In this document: in pieces, positions 10,581 through 21,535 of the stretch | Position numbering within the stretch: position 1 is the stretch's first letter | Layout of the letters: the number at the start of each line of letters is the position of its first letter | DNA from: Camillea tinctor | Taxonomy: Eukaryota > Ascomycota > Sordariomycetes > Xylariales > Xylariaceae | NCBI GenBank assembly: GCA_022578605.1 | Contig: MU394084.1 | Coordinates: forward strand, 248,001-312,000 | Length of the DNA stretch: 64,000 nucleotides | Direction of reading: 5' to 3' | Program-made: the position numbers and the translations under genes | The notes under the pieces: model-generated | The model's database searches: none | Told to the model about the DNA's origin: nothing | What the model saw: the letters and a program-made list of their open reading frames with translations, nothing else

Positions 10581-11779
10581 ATGGCGACCACTCATCGAAA
10601 AACCCTGGCTTCGAAGACTCTGCGCTAGAAGCGCAGAGTCAGAAGTGCAACTAAGGGGGTGAAGACAGCGGAATCAACCAACTCATCATCGGAGAACCTT
10701 CTAGGTTCTCAAGACACCGTAGCAGCAGCTTCTAAACCATCGAAGAAGTTGTCACACTTGGCTCAGTCTGTAGTGAATTTCTTTACAACCGTGGCCAACA
10801 AGGCCAAGCCTCTCCACAAAACCAACTTCAACGATTTACCTGACAAGGTCCACACCATGATCTGGAAGGCGGTTATTGAAGCCGAGTTCAAGGATCGGTT
10901 TGTTGTCATTGACCGGACTCTGCATGTAATAATGCCATTTCAAGTCACGGCTGTATCTCCCCTTCTCAGCGTCAACCGGAAGACTCGCGCCCTCGCACTC
11001 GCCGCGCTCCCTAACTCGGTTCCCATCCGTAGAATAGGCAAGTGGGTGCCGGACTACGAGGGCGTTGGTCGCGATGGAACCGGCTATCTTCCCGTGTCCC
11101 AGAATGCTTCCTGTGGGATCTTTAGATACAACTTGGAGCGCGACACCTTCGTCAGTGGACTGGCCTATACAATGCTCATGACCACTCATATCCCTTCCCA
11201 CCTCCGAAGTCGCATTGAAGCTCAGATCCGCACCTACTATGAGACAAATTCAACTTCCAAATCAAACAGCCTGCGGAAGAATGCCGTCTACAAAGAGCCT
11301 CTTCATCTACACTACGTCTCGGCGCCATTCTACGATTGTGAGCAGCCTCCCCAGAGCTTCTTTCCCGTGAGTTACGGTCAAATGCTAACTTCTTCCCTCT
11401 CTTACACAGACTTCGGAGCCCACAACGTCATCCACTGTAAGTAATCTCAGGAGTTGTAGCTGTCTATGGATTTTTTTTTCTTTTCCATCGCCGAGGCCCA
11501 ATAGCTAACCTCCCCACCACAGTGCGCCACAACATCCCCGAACGCATCTGCACCATGGCCTCGCTGTTGACCTCTCTCACGTTCGAGAGCCGACAAGACG
11601 ACGCGTATTCCCAGCGCCTGCTCGAAGCGGCCAAGGAGCGCTACCTCAGACAGCCCGGGGGCTTTGCGTGCAACACGCGAGACGTGGCCATCGACGGCCG
11701 ACGGATTGAGGAGTGGGTGGCCATGATGGCCGTGGTGGGGATGCCTTGGTTCCGAAAGGCTCATCCTGGTGTCCAGTAG
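10581..11779 (+). CDS. 2EXR-domain (fungal F-box-like) protein gene with in-frame TAG; possibly broken
   Basis: The only upstream ATG in frame is at 10581 (MATTHRKTLASKTLR), but the frame meets TAG at 10626. After that stop it is open to 11436, and with an intron at 11437-11522 (GTAAGT..CACAG) continues to a stop at 11777-11779. Residues from FNDLPDKVHTMIWKAV through LLSVNRKTRALAL match the 2EXR domain, a fungal-specific F-box-like module of unknown biochemical role. No GT donor exists between 10581 and 10626, so splicing from that ATG cannot remove the stop. A second intron-like stretch at 11367-11409 (GTGAGT, GCTAAC, ACACAG) would shift the frame if spliced with the second intron as drawn. 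Options: a pseudogene, a shorter protein from the ATG near 10857 (which loses the start of the domain), readthrough, or a sequencing error. Domain call is good; gene integrity is doubtful. Confidence 0.6.
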
Positions 11780-13020
11780 GTTCAGCATCTTGCGTGCAAA
11801 CCTCTCTCTCTCTCCCTCTCTCTCTCTTACATTTCATATAACCTACCATGTGGCGTGTGTCGGGGCTGTCTAACGTGATGGGTAGGCTGGACCGGGCGGG
11901 AGGCTGTCGCTGGCTGGATGGAACGGCCTGGGAGTACAAGGCGCCGACTATAGTACGCATGCGCTGAGGGCTGTCTTAGGGGGGAGTTTCGTTTTCTTTG
12001 TTTCTCGTTTTTTTTCCTTTCCTACTTTCTTACTTTCTTCCTGCAGACGATAATAGGCATGGGCAGGGGATGACAGGATATGGGAGGGGGGAAGGTTTAA
12101 TGGTCTAGGTCAGATTCTGAGGGCGATATCTCGCTATAATTTCTTTGCTTGTATTGTAGGAATATTAAACAAATGGTTCCGAAAACTATACTACACTACA
12201 CTCATGGTCTGCCATGGAATTCTCCCCAGAAAGACTTGCCAATAATACCACAATATAGAGAAGGCTTTTCTGTCTTCATTTCAGCCCTCAAGATCACCAT
12301 GCCCTTTGCATCATATTTTAATAAAAGAAAACAATTAAAGTGACAGCTAAAAAGATACAAGATAAGTACCTAGGTACCTAACCATCAATACCCTCTAATA
12401 AACTATCATACACTTGATTGTACATTAATACATCATCTACCCTATGGCAAGTGCCACCCTTGCCTGCACCTTCCCCGTGTCGAATACAATGTATACCTAG
12501 GTACATGTATGAAAGTCTCTTAGCATCACTAATCTACAAGCCAATGAACTCCCAAATTAGAAATGATAAAATAGAAAAGTAAAAGAAGAAAAAAGAAAAA
12601 TAGGGGGAAAAGAAAAGAAAAGAAAACCTCAAGAAACCATTTTAGAAAGCTGTAATATTCTTCTCTCCTTTTTGGTCTATGTCATGATATCCTCCTCATA
12701 CCCTACCATGCCATACCATGCCAATCATCAACCCCAGACCCCTTTCCCTGGATACTGAACATTTCCTTCTTTAAAAAATTAATAAGAACAAAGCACCCTA
12801 TCCCATGCCAAAGTGAGAAGGCCATGCCATGTCCATGTCCATGTCCATGTTCATGTTCGTGTTCATACCCTAGAGGTACCATATAATATCATCATGACCT
12901 CTCCCTACCTCTCCCTTGCCCCTTTATAGTTCCTATCCTCATGAATCAACAACAATCCCTTCCCCGGGCATACCCATCTAGTCTAATACACAACAAGAAC
13001 AAGCACCCTCACACCCCCTT
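11780..13020. other. Intergenic with simple repeats
   Basis: Convergent spacer between the 2EXR gene and CHS5. It includes a CT run near 11800-11827, an AAAAG-type run at about 12600-12625, a CATGTC/CATGTT hexamer array at about 12820-12870, and palindromic ACCTAGGTACCT at about 12367-12380. No gene seen. Confidence 0.6.
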
Positions 13021-14297
13021 TTACAACTGCACATCCTGAAACGACCCCCCATCCGCCGGCGTAGGCGGCACCTCATCCTCGCTCTTGCGGTCCCCCTCCG
13101 GCGCCCCATCCGCCGGCAGCGCCACCTTCTGGCCCTCCTTATCCTCGAGCCTGACCTTCTGCTCGTCGGCGTTAGCTTTCATCTTATCCTCGTCACCGCG
13201 TTCCGTGGCGTTATCATCCTCATTACTGTCCTCGTCTGAGCCGCTGTCCGAAGCTCCTCCCTCCTCCTTCTTCTTGTCCCCTTCCTTATTAACCCCGTTC
13301 TCCGCCGGCGGAGGATCGGGTAAACTCTTATTCTGCTGCTGCTGCTGCTGCTGCTGTTGTTGTTGCTGGGCGGGTGTCGCCGCCGAGCCGCCACTGCTGC
13401 TGCCACCGCCGGCGGTAGACGGTGGGGTGGCGTTGTTGTTGCGCGTCTGGTCCTCGCTGGGCGGGCCGGGGCGCAGGGCGTCGAGGTAGAACTTGGTGAC
13501 GCCGAGGATGCGGCCGTTGCGCTCGCAGGCCTCGACCCACTCGGGGCGGACGACGGGGATGTTCATCTCGACGGCCTTCTCCCAGGGGACGCCGCGGCCC
13601 TCGGTGGTGACGAAGTGGGTGGTGTCGATGCGGACGCCGTCGACGATCTTGGCGCCGATGCGCTCGACCGCGCTGGTCAGGGCCTCGCGCGTCGCCGCGG
13701 GCAGGATGCCCGTGGTGATGGTGACGCCGCTGAGGTCCGTCATCTTGTGCGTGCGCACGGCCACCTGGCGGCTCGCGAACGTGCCCGCGGTGGTGCGCAG
13801 CACCAGGTGGAAGGCGTACTCGGTGTCGACGGCGAGCCCGCTGATCTTGGTGCTGTGCATCTGTAGGGGGCGGGGGATGTTGCCGGCCTTCTGGCCGTTG
13901 CGGTACAGCGAGAGGGAGATCAGATCGGCGGTGGCCAGCTCGATGGGGTCCCACTCCAGCACGACCGAGGTCTGGGTGGCATTGCGACAGCGGAGCACGG
14001 GAGTGCTGGGCTCGGTGGCACCGAAGGAGGAGAAGATCTTGTCTTGGAGGGCGGCGAAGCGCGAGTCGGCCTCGGATTCGGAGGCGCTGTTGCGAGCTAC
14101 GGTGATGTCGACTATGGAGCCGGAGACGATGTTGGGGGGCAGGAGGATAGAGGGGAACTCGATCTAGAGCACAGAGCAGCGTGTCAGTATGATAGAGAAA
14201 AAGAGGAAAAGGAAGAAGCTCGTACCAATCGTTTATCTGGGGTTAGGAGCACCGTGACGCCGGCGTCGACCTTGCCGACGGTGAGAGAGACCAGCAT
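13021..14297 (-). CDS. CHS5 homologue: exomer scaffold for chitin synthase export, 2 exons
   Basis: Exons on the minus strand are 14297-14226 (24 aa, MLVSLTVGKVDAGVTVLLTP) and 14163-13021, with a 62-nt intron, giving about 404 aa. The N-terminal beta-hairpin segment, then a fibronectin type III domain (about residues 75-165, with SVVLEWDPI) and a BRCT domain (about 165-260, with DTTHFVTTE and RPEWVEAC) is the exact Chs5 order. In yeast Chs5 binds ChAPs and Arf1 to form exomer at the trans-Golgi, sending chitin synthase III to the surface. The C-terminal third is disordered, with a poly-Gln tract of about 11 residues, an acidic Asp/Glu/Ser patch, and Lys/Glu-rich repeats, as in other fungal Chs5 proteins. 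A second in-frame Met is not needed: exon 1 encodes the conserved N-terminus. Confidence 0.93.
13330..13366 (-). repeat. CAG/CAA trinucleotide repeat (poly-Gln) in CHS5
   Basis: Plus-strand CTG units then GTT units encode a run of glutamines on the minus strand. It sits in the disordered C-terminal tail after the BRCT domain, where length change would be tolerated. Confidence 0.85.
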
Positions 14298-14791
14298 CTC
14301 GTAGGGGATTGTATAAAAAAAAAAGAAAAGAGTCTAGGAGTCGTGTAGATGGTTTGGTTTGGTTTATTAGAGAATTATCGTGGTAAAGTAGGTAGGAATT
14401 GGTGAATTTGTAGTTTGAAGCATTCGTGGTTTTGGGTATGGAATTGGAAAAGAAAGGTTAAGGTGGTATGTACCTAGTAGTATGTACCTAGTAATACTAA
14501 TAATAAGTGATTAAAGCTATCCTAGGGTATAGGTTATTTAGGTAGATTGGTGGTTTTAGCTTTATGATGTACTACCTAGGTAGCATTATTATGCTGTTTC
14601 CATACATTCCTAACTTACCTGCTACCTCTAGGTACATACATAATACTGTCTGGTAGCACCCGGTTCTCAATCCACCGACCTACTTACCTAAGCATATACC
14701 ATATTGATAGGACTATATTTCATAGACGACTTTATTTATTGATTGATTTATTGATTTCTTTTTTTTCTATATTCTTTTCGAACGAAGCAGC
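14298..14791. other. Spacer upstream of CHS5
   Basis: CHS5 promoter side. It carries several TACCTAG/CTAGGTA motifs (for example about 14471-14490, 14572-14583 and 14625-14636) and T-rich sequence before the next gene's stop. No gene seen. Confidence 0.5.
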
Positions 14792-15682
14792 TCAATTAGC
14801 GCCAAATTTACGGGTCCTCGAACTAGAACTATTATCAAAAGGTTGAGACTGTTTCCATAGGCCTGCCGGTTTCCCATTCGGCTTCGACTTATGACCGGAT
14901 GGCTTCAACTTATAACTAGAATCGTAACCAGGCTTGGGGCGATACGACGATCCATGGACATGGCGGCCCCTATCATCCCTCCCGAGCTCCCTTTCCGCAC
15001 GACCTATGATCACCTTGGCCATTTCCACTATATCCACAAAGCTGGTGTTCAGTACGCCCTTCGCATTCATGCAACCGACGCTGAGTGTCCCGTACAGGTC
15101 CTTTATCTTCGGATCCCCAAGCCCGTCGGTCGTCACTCTCCTGCCGTCTCTATCGTAGCCGTAGCAGGCGAGCGCCTCACGTAGGGCATTCGTCACCCTC
15201 TTGGCCGCCTTGCGGCTAGGCAATGGTGTGGTCCCCGATACGCCCGATGCCGCCCAGCCATTATACCACAGTGGTATGTCTGTCTTGTCGATATAGAATT
15301 GGAGCGCCGACTTTGTAAAGGGATGCTCTATCTTGTCGATGTACTTTATCGACTTGAGATCGAAGCAGTGACTTCGCGAGGCCGTGGTGTTCAGCTTGCA
15401 TGGGTTGTTACCTGGGATTCTCACCCCCTTCAGTCCGCGTAGGTCAGTCCATAGCCTAATCTTGTACTTCTGAGCCGTCTCGGTTACTATTGAGCATGAC
15501 TCTAAATCGGAACCTAGAGGGCTGGTCCTGGAAAAGGCATGAGCCTTGGACTCGGGCTGATAATGGTGAGGTTGACCCGTGGAGAAGGGGAATCTGATGC
15601 TTGGCCGAGTGAGATGGTGTCGGAGGTGATGCACAAGCCGCGGTGATGCATCCAGGGGCCGGCTGAAAAGGGCTCTTGTCAT
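14792..15682 (-). CDS. Uncharacterised protein, 296 aa, possible mitochondrial presequence
   Basis: A single frame from ATG 15682 to a stop at 14792. No family recognised. The first 40 or so residues are rich in Arg, Leu, Ser and His with no acidic residues apart from one Asp, which resembles a mitochondrial targeting peptide (inference). The central part (about 85-225) looks like a folded domain with mixed hydrophobic segments (KSALQFYIDKTDIPLWYNG, ALREALACYGYDRDG, FVDIVEMAKVIIGRAEREL). The tail is a basic, Ser/Lys/Pro/Gly-rich stretch with two similar units (SSYRPKPGYD and SSYKLKPSGHK). The opposite strand has shorter frames with no domain. Confidence rests on length and protein-like composition only. 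Confidence 0.55.
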   Translation of the reverse strand: MTRALFSRPLDASPRLVHHLRHHLTRPSIRFPFSTGQPHHYQPESKAHAFSRTSPLGSDLESCSIVTETAQKYKIRLWTDLRGLKGVRIPGNNPCKLNTTASRSHCFDLKSIKYIDKIEHPFTKSALQFYIDKTDIPLWYNGWAASGVSGTTPLPSRKAAKRVTNALREALACYGYDRDGRRVTTDGLGDPKIKDLYGTLSVGCMNAKGVLNTSFVDIVEMAKVIIGRAERELGRDDRGRHVHGSSYRPKPGYDSSYKLKPSGHKSKPNGKPAGLWKQSQPFDNSSSSRTRKFGAN

Positions 15683-16472
15683 GATCTAGGCCGGTCCCCA
15701 CGATGTATGGTAGAGCTACCGATAGCTCATGTCATGGACCTTGGTGGTCAGTGGATGTGTGGATATGTTTTAAGTTCTATGTGTGTAGGAAGAGTTGGTT
15801 GGTAAACTTGCAACTTTGAGGTCCCCATAGAAAAATAGAAAAATAGAAAATAAAATAAAAAATATTGTTCTCAAAGGTTTACATATAACCTAGTAACCTA
15901 CCACATGTAGTTAGCAAGCTAGGTACATGCCCACTACTCCTAACTTTAATAAATTGATACTTTAGTTAGACATGTACATATAATACATATGTTTTGGTCA
16001 AGAAATACCCCTCTATAGGTTGGTTATCGGTGAGATAAGAAGTACTTTAGCTAGTCACAATACACAAAAAGACTTTAAAAAAAAAAAGAATAACGAACCC
16101 CACCTGCCCGCCTAAACGGTGTCAGCCCATACTAAGTAGCCTCTCTGGCATTCTAACAGGAGCACAAGAGCGCTAAAATGATCAAGAATTACTCATTGCC
16201 CCAGTTATTTACTCATTTAATGGCCTCTAACTGGTTCGCAACCCATTTATAACAAGCCAAACGTCACCACAAACAATCCCACACAACTACTTTATCACTG
16301 TCCGAAAAACAGAACTCCCTAACCACCTTCAACTTTTTACTAACCTTACTTACTTACCTTTACTCTTTACTTATCACCACCACCACCACCACACAGTTCC
16401 GCGCATCCTCCTACTCTTCTACACACCAAACACCAACACAAATAAAACTTGATCGTATAACTTGTATTCAAG
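15683..16472. other. Intergenic: eIF1A promoter side
   Basis: AT-rich divergent spacer. A CCACC run at about 16376-16394 and pyrimidine-rich leader sequence precede the eIF1A ATG, as is common for highly expressed fungal genes. Confidence 0.5.
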
Positions 16473-17455
16473 ATGCCCAAGAATAAGGGAAAAGTAAATA
16501 ATATATTTCTTCCCTCTTCCCTCTTTCCAAAGCCCCGCCCCCACTGTCAAACTACTGCTTCCATCCACAGCCTGCCGAACAAAACAAATCAACCCAGCAA
16601 AGGTTATCACAGAATATCACTTTAACTAACCGTGACTTCTTTCAAAAATAGGGTGGTAAGAATCGTCGTCGTGGAAAGAACGAGAATGATAACGAGAAGC
16701 GAGAACTTACCTTCAAGGAGGAGGGTCAAGGTTTGTGAATGTTTTTATGTCTTTGTCTTATTCCCTTCCTATTGTCCGCATCTCTCATCTTGATATTGTT
16801 GTCTTCCTGAGCCAACACTCACCCACCAAACTCCATTATATATATACATGTCTTCTCTTCGAGGTGAAACACCAGATAAAACACATGCTAACAGTGTTGC
16901 CAGAATATGCCCAGGTTATCAAGATGCTAGGCAACGGTCGTCTAGGTTCGTACTCAACCCCCCGAGTTAACCCCTCCTGCCTATTTCCATATTCGGTACT
17001 TTCTCATCTCGAGAATTCAATACACCCCTCTCTCCCTCCCTTCTACTTCTCCACCACAAGCCCCAAGCAACGCATATATATATATATACATATATCCATA
17101 ACCGCTAACCCCCATCCTTTTCTCTTCTACAGAGGCCCAGTGCTTCGACGGGGCCAAGCGGCTGGCGCACATCCGCGGCAAGCTGCGGAAGAAGGTGTGG
17201 ATCAACCAGGGCGACATAATACTGCTGTCGCTGCGGGAGTACCAGGACGACAAGGGCGACGTGATCCTCAAGTACACGGCGGAGGAGGCGCGCTCGCTCA
17301 AGAGCTACGGCGAGCTGCCCGAGAACGCCAAGATCAACGAGACGGACACGTACGGCCCCGGCGAGGAGGGCGAGTGCAACTTCGAGTTCGACGACGACCG
17401 CGACTCGGACTCGGACGCTGCCGGCGCTAAGGACATCGAGATCGACGATATCTAA
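16473..17455 (+). CDS. Translation initiation factor eIF1A, 4 exons, 154 aa
   Basis: Exons 16473-16493, 16652-16730, 16904-16945 and 17133-17455 join in frame (phases 0, 1 and 1). The product begins [19 protein letters not shown], the basic N-terminal tail of eIF1A, followed by the OB-fold ([38 protein letters not shown]), a helical part, and an acidic C-terminal tail ending DIEIDDI. eIF1A binds the A site of the 40S subunit and promotes scanning and start-codon choice; both tails matter for that. Length fits the family. The first exon encodes only 7 residues and would be missed by simple frame search. Introns 1 and 3 are 158 and 187 nt, long for this genome, and lie in the 5' part of the gene, as is frequent for translation genes. 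Confidence 0.96.
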
Positions 17456-19464
17456 GAAGGGAGGTCAGAAGCGAAGGGATAAGAAAGGAGAAAAAAACAC
17501 TCGCCCAACCGAGTCATTTCACAACGATCTGATTCGGGCCAAGCTATTACCAAAACCCAAAACCTGTCTTCTCTCTCCAAACCCAGATTATAGGCATGCT
17601 TCGTCTCTCGCATCCCTGGGTTTCCGCGACAGGTTTTCTTTGGGCGATTGTTAAGGTGGTGTGTTATGTTTTGAGTCTAGTGGTGGAAAAGGGGAGGATT
17701 TTTTTATTAGGTTAGCTGCCAGGGAGAAAAAGGAAGCCCGTGGTGGGAGAGACGTCATGTGCTTCGCTTTATTCTTCAGTTTATTTTTTTATTTTTTTAC
17801 CCTCTTTACTTTTTTATCTTGCTCCCAATTTTTATCATCAATGTCCCTTGCCGTATTTATTATATATATATGCTTTGCTATGTGATTGTTAAGGGGGGTT
17901 TTTTTCCCTTCTACTCGTCTGGATCTTTTTTGAGGGGTGAGTAAAGAGCTATCGTGATGGATAAAGAGAAGGATGGAATAAAAAAAAATGATGAGGTTAG
18001 GGAACGGGTTGCTTTTCACCCACAACTCCTTTTCAAAGGTATGGGTTAGTTCGGGGATCATGGGTTTGCTAGACTGGAAAAGAAAGGAGTCCTCCTCGGC
18101 CAGATATATAGGTCACTTACGTAGAGCCTCCTTGTTTTCTGCTCGGAATCAGTAGTATTACCAGACTGGCTCTAAATGCACTTACCACGTTCCTTGCCTC
18201 TGTGATACGCTCGTGATAGCATGTAACCTATGTCATTCGATGACTCCTCTGCCTGGGTGGATAGCACAGCACACCCACCGTAAGAGTAGAGAACATTAGT
18301 GTTCTCAACTGAGATGGATAGCGGGTGATGTATTAGAATATTACCACCCCATAATTACTACAAGCGATGGTTTTTTTCAATGGGCGGTCACGGGTCATAT
18401 TGGCACATACCAACACATAATCTATATATCGCACTCGTAAGACCCCTTGCACTTTTCTTTTTCTGTAGTGTATTTTCTATCATATACCTACATAAGGGTT
18501 TAAAGTAGTGTGCTTGGAGAGGCGTGGTTCATCGTACGCAACACGCTCACTATATAGTATACCGAACGTAGGTAGGTAGGTAGGCAAGTGATCTTTCCCC
18601 ACTCCTTTCCATTACTCTACAAAAAAAGAGACAAGCATCTGCAGAACATTAAACTCCCCCGATACCATCCATCCAAGTTTTGATTCATTCGTGCTACGTC
18701 AAGAGATTTCTCATCTCTCTCTTCCCCTTCCTTTCCCTCCTCTTATTAGTCGTTTTTTCCCCCTCATCTTCCCCCCTGGCCTACCTACTTTCTTTCTATG
18801 TGTCTCGAGTTTCGATGAACGTAAATGTATATAGTTCATGTGTGTGCGAATATGCTGTGTAGATATATATATATGCACCTATTTTATCCAAAGCCAGCCC
18901 AGCTTGCGCCGCATCTCTAATAAATCAACATATAAGGGGGGAGGGGTTATATATCTACCCTACAACGTCCTCTCTTGTTTCATCAGGGGGAAATGTGTTC
19001 AAAGTTCGCATGTGATGTTGAGGGCGGGTGAGGAATTCGAATGGTATGATATATAGTATGGTATAACATTTCTCTAAACATGAAAAGGAAGTGGCTATTG
19101 CTCTTTAACTTGTCTCTGCAGCATCACCAGCGTCCTCTCTATCACCAATCCATCAGTAGTAGTAGTAATAGTAACAGTAGTAAGTACGGTATTCCAAAAA
19201 AACAAATGTCTGAGGCAACCATTGCCATGCATCAATGGGTGGCTAGAGAAGGCTCCTTCTACCTCCTTCCGTATCCTTTCAACTTTTTCGAAATTCGTCA
19301 GTCTGTCATCCCGTTCACGCTCGTTTCCTGATGACATACTGTGTGCTCACTAGCATTCCATCGATCCTTCTAGTACCTGAAATCTGGCTCAAGCTTCTCC
19401 TACTTCCACGCTTGCGATCCTTCTTAGCTATACGTCGCCGCATACGAGTATTGTCGACCAGACT
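17456..19464. other. Intergenic 2 kb between eIF1A and WASP gene 3' ends
   Basis: Convergent spacer, T-rich near 17760-17830 and with four GTAG units near 18570. Small frames at 17661-17885, 18680-18862, 18838-19056 and 19080-19331 have low-complexity or unremarkable translations. Likely long 3' UTRs plus spacer. Confidence 0.5.
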
Positions 19465-21535
19465 CTACCAGTCGTCGTCACTATTCTCGTCGTCTGTTCC
19501 ACCATGATTAGTCACGAGAATGCAAAAATAGATGTGAATTCGAGACACTTACCGCTATCCCGGACCTTGGCCTTCCGTTTCTGTAGGGCAGCAGCAAGGG
19601 CATCGGCCATGCCATTGCCCCCTCCTGGGTTGATACCAGCTGGCGGCAACCCACTACCGTGCGGCCCTGTATCTGATCCACCACCTACTGTGGCCCCACT
19701 CCTGTCTCGGATCTGACTTCGGTCTACTTTCTTCAATGCACCAATACCGCCGGCACCACGAATACTGTCCAACATGGCGGAGCGGCTAGAATCTCCTGCT
19801 GGGACGGCAGCCGGAGGCAACCCACCTGGAGGCGGCGGCGGAGGCGGTGGGGCTCCAGCACCACCAGGTGGAGGTGGAGGTGGAGGAGGTGCCGGTGCGC
19901 CAAGTCCCGGCGCCGGTAGAGGCGGAGGTGGGGGCGGCGCAGGCGGAGCACCAGCTCCAGATGGCATTGGAGGTGGCATCGGAGGTGCCGGAGGCGGTGC
20001 CGAAAACGCTGGAATAGGTGGTGCGGGAGGTGGCGCGGCGGCCGTTGGTGGTGGTGGAGGTTGACTTGGAAGAGGTGGTGCAGACGACTGCGGTACGGGA
20101 GGTGCAGGCGGCGCACTCGATGCTGGAATGGGTGGTGGGGGGATGTTCCTTGAGGGCGGTGCCGGAACCGGCCGTGAAGAAGCTGGAGGCGGAGGTGGCG
20201 CGCTCACAGCAGGAGTCTTAGGGGGCAGACTCGGGGGTAGAGGCGGTGGTACTGGATGAGATGGTTCGTTGCGCGGCGGGGGAGGAGGCGCCGACCCTCT
20301 AGCCGGTGGCGGCGGCGGCGCGTTATGCTGCTTGTGCGCGGCAAAGGCCGGGGGTACTCCAAATCTATGACTCGGTTTCTCGTCCTCAATCGCTGTTTTG
20401 GGTGGCCTAGGGGGAGGAGGCGGCCCAGCAGATGCAGCTCGCGGTGGGTCGGCATGGGCATATTTCCCGGCGTCTGGCAGAGCAGGGGGCGCATGAAAGC
20501 GTGGGCGAGGGGGGACTGGATCTTGAGGGGGTGTCGGTTCTCGGTGCGAAGGCGCGGCAACATCTAGTTTACCAGATCTCCGTGGTGCCGGCGGGGGAGG
20601 AGGGAGACCGCGACGAGACCCCGACGATGTCAGCGCAATCTCAGACCTTCCACTAGGGGGTGGCGGCGGTGGAGGAGGAGCCCGACTATGACTGCCATAT
20701 CCATTGGTAGGCGGAGGCGGAGGCGGCGGTGGTGCCGGCGTATCTGACGACCTTCTCGAGCCGCTTTCTCCTTGCTCCTTCAAGAAATCAACAATAAAAT
20801 CCTGATTCTCTTTGATAAATTCGTCGGTAAGCCCCTGTTCGAACAAGAAATTTCCGAAATTCTCTCTCCATTGAGGGTCATAGGCCTCCAATTTCGCAAA
20901 TTCGGAATAGGACTTGTGGTTGCCATTGGTGTGAAGTACGGATGCTGATCTCGAGGGTGCGTGTCGTGGCGAATCGGGGGGTGTGGGCGCCGAGGAATGC
21001 CTATGTCCTCCAAAAATACCACCGAAGAAACCGGACTTGTGTGGGTGTTGTGCAGGACCGCCGAAGGGGGTGTTCCGGGTGGCCTTAGATGCATTCTTTT
21101 CCCTATCATCCATCTTCTTCTTGAATTGCTTGGCCTCCTTCTCGTCGGCAAAAGACAGCCCAGCTAGGCAATCCTCGATCTCGAAGGTATGGAAGAAGGT
21201 CCGGTCTTGATTGTAGGACCAAGTGTCGAATATTTCCTGGTCCCATATCACACCTCGACCGGCAGGCTGTGGAGGGTCAGAAGGCCATCATGGATAAGCA
21301 GGGTATAACGGGTAAGAGAACTTACCGACACATCTACCAGCTTCAGCCAGTAGGTGTTCCCTACCAGGTCGTTGGCGAGGACAATGGCACCTTGTAATCC
21401 GGTGTAGGACCATTTCGACCGGTTGGGGAATGCGACATATAGCCTGGCGACGGCAACAGCCTGGATCTTGTTGGTCTGCTTGGGCACAACCCGCTTGACG
21501 GTCTCCTTGTCTTCATCGCTGAGGATGGAGGGCAT
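19465..21535 (-). CDS. WASP/Las17 homologue: Arp2/3 activator, 3 exons, about 650 aa
   Basis: Minus-strand exons 21535-21326, 21266-19553 and 19493-19465 join in frame. The order is that of WASP: a WH1/EVH1 domain (residues 1 to about 125, with ARLYVAFPNRSKWSYTGLQG and DTWSYNQDRTFFHTFE), a long region with many proline runs (about 215-560) that would bind SH3 proteins and profilin, a WH2 motif (about 564-594, SAMLDSIRGAGGIGALKKV), a connector-like helix (MADALAAALQKRKAKVRDS) and an acidic tail DDENSDDDW. The tail with its Trp, which docks on Arp2/3, is encoded by a 29-nt last exon. WASP drives branched actin at endocytic patches and the hyphal tip. No CRIB/GBD motif was noticed, as in yeast Las17. 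If the last intron were not spliced, the protein would end without the acidic motif. Confidence 0.94.

Noticed and set aside
13328..13954. Frames on both strands over CHS5
   Set aside because: His/Arg/Pro-rich or Gly/Ala-rich translations typical of shadows; the CHS5 frame explains the region.
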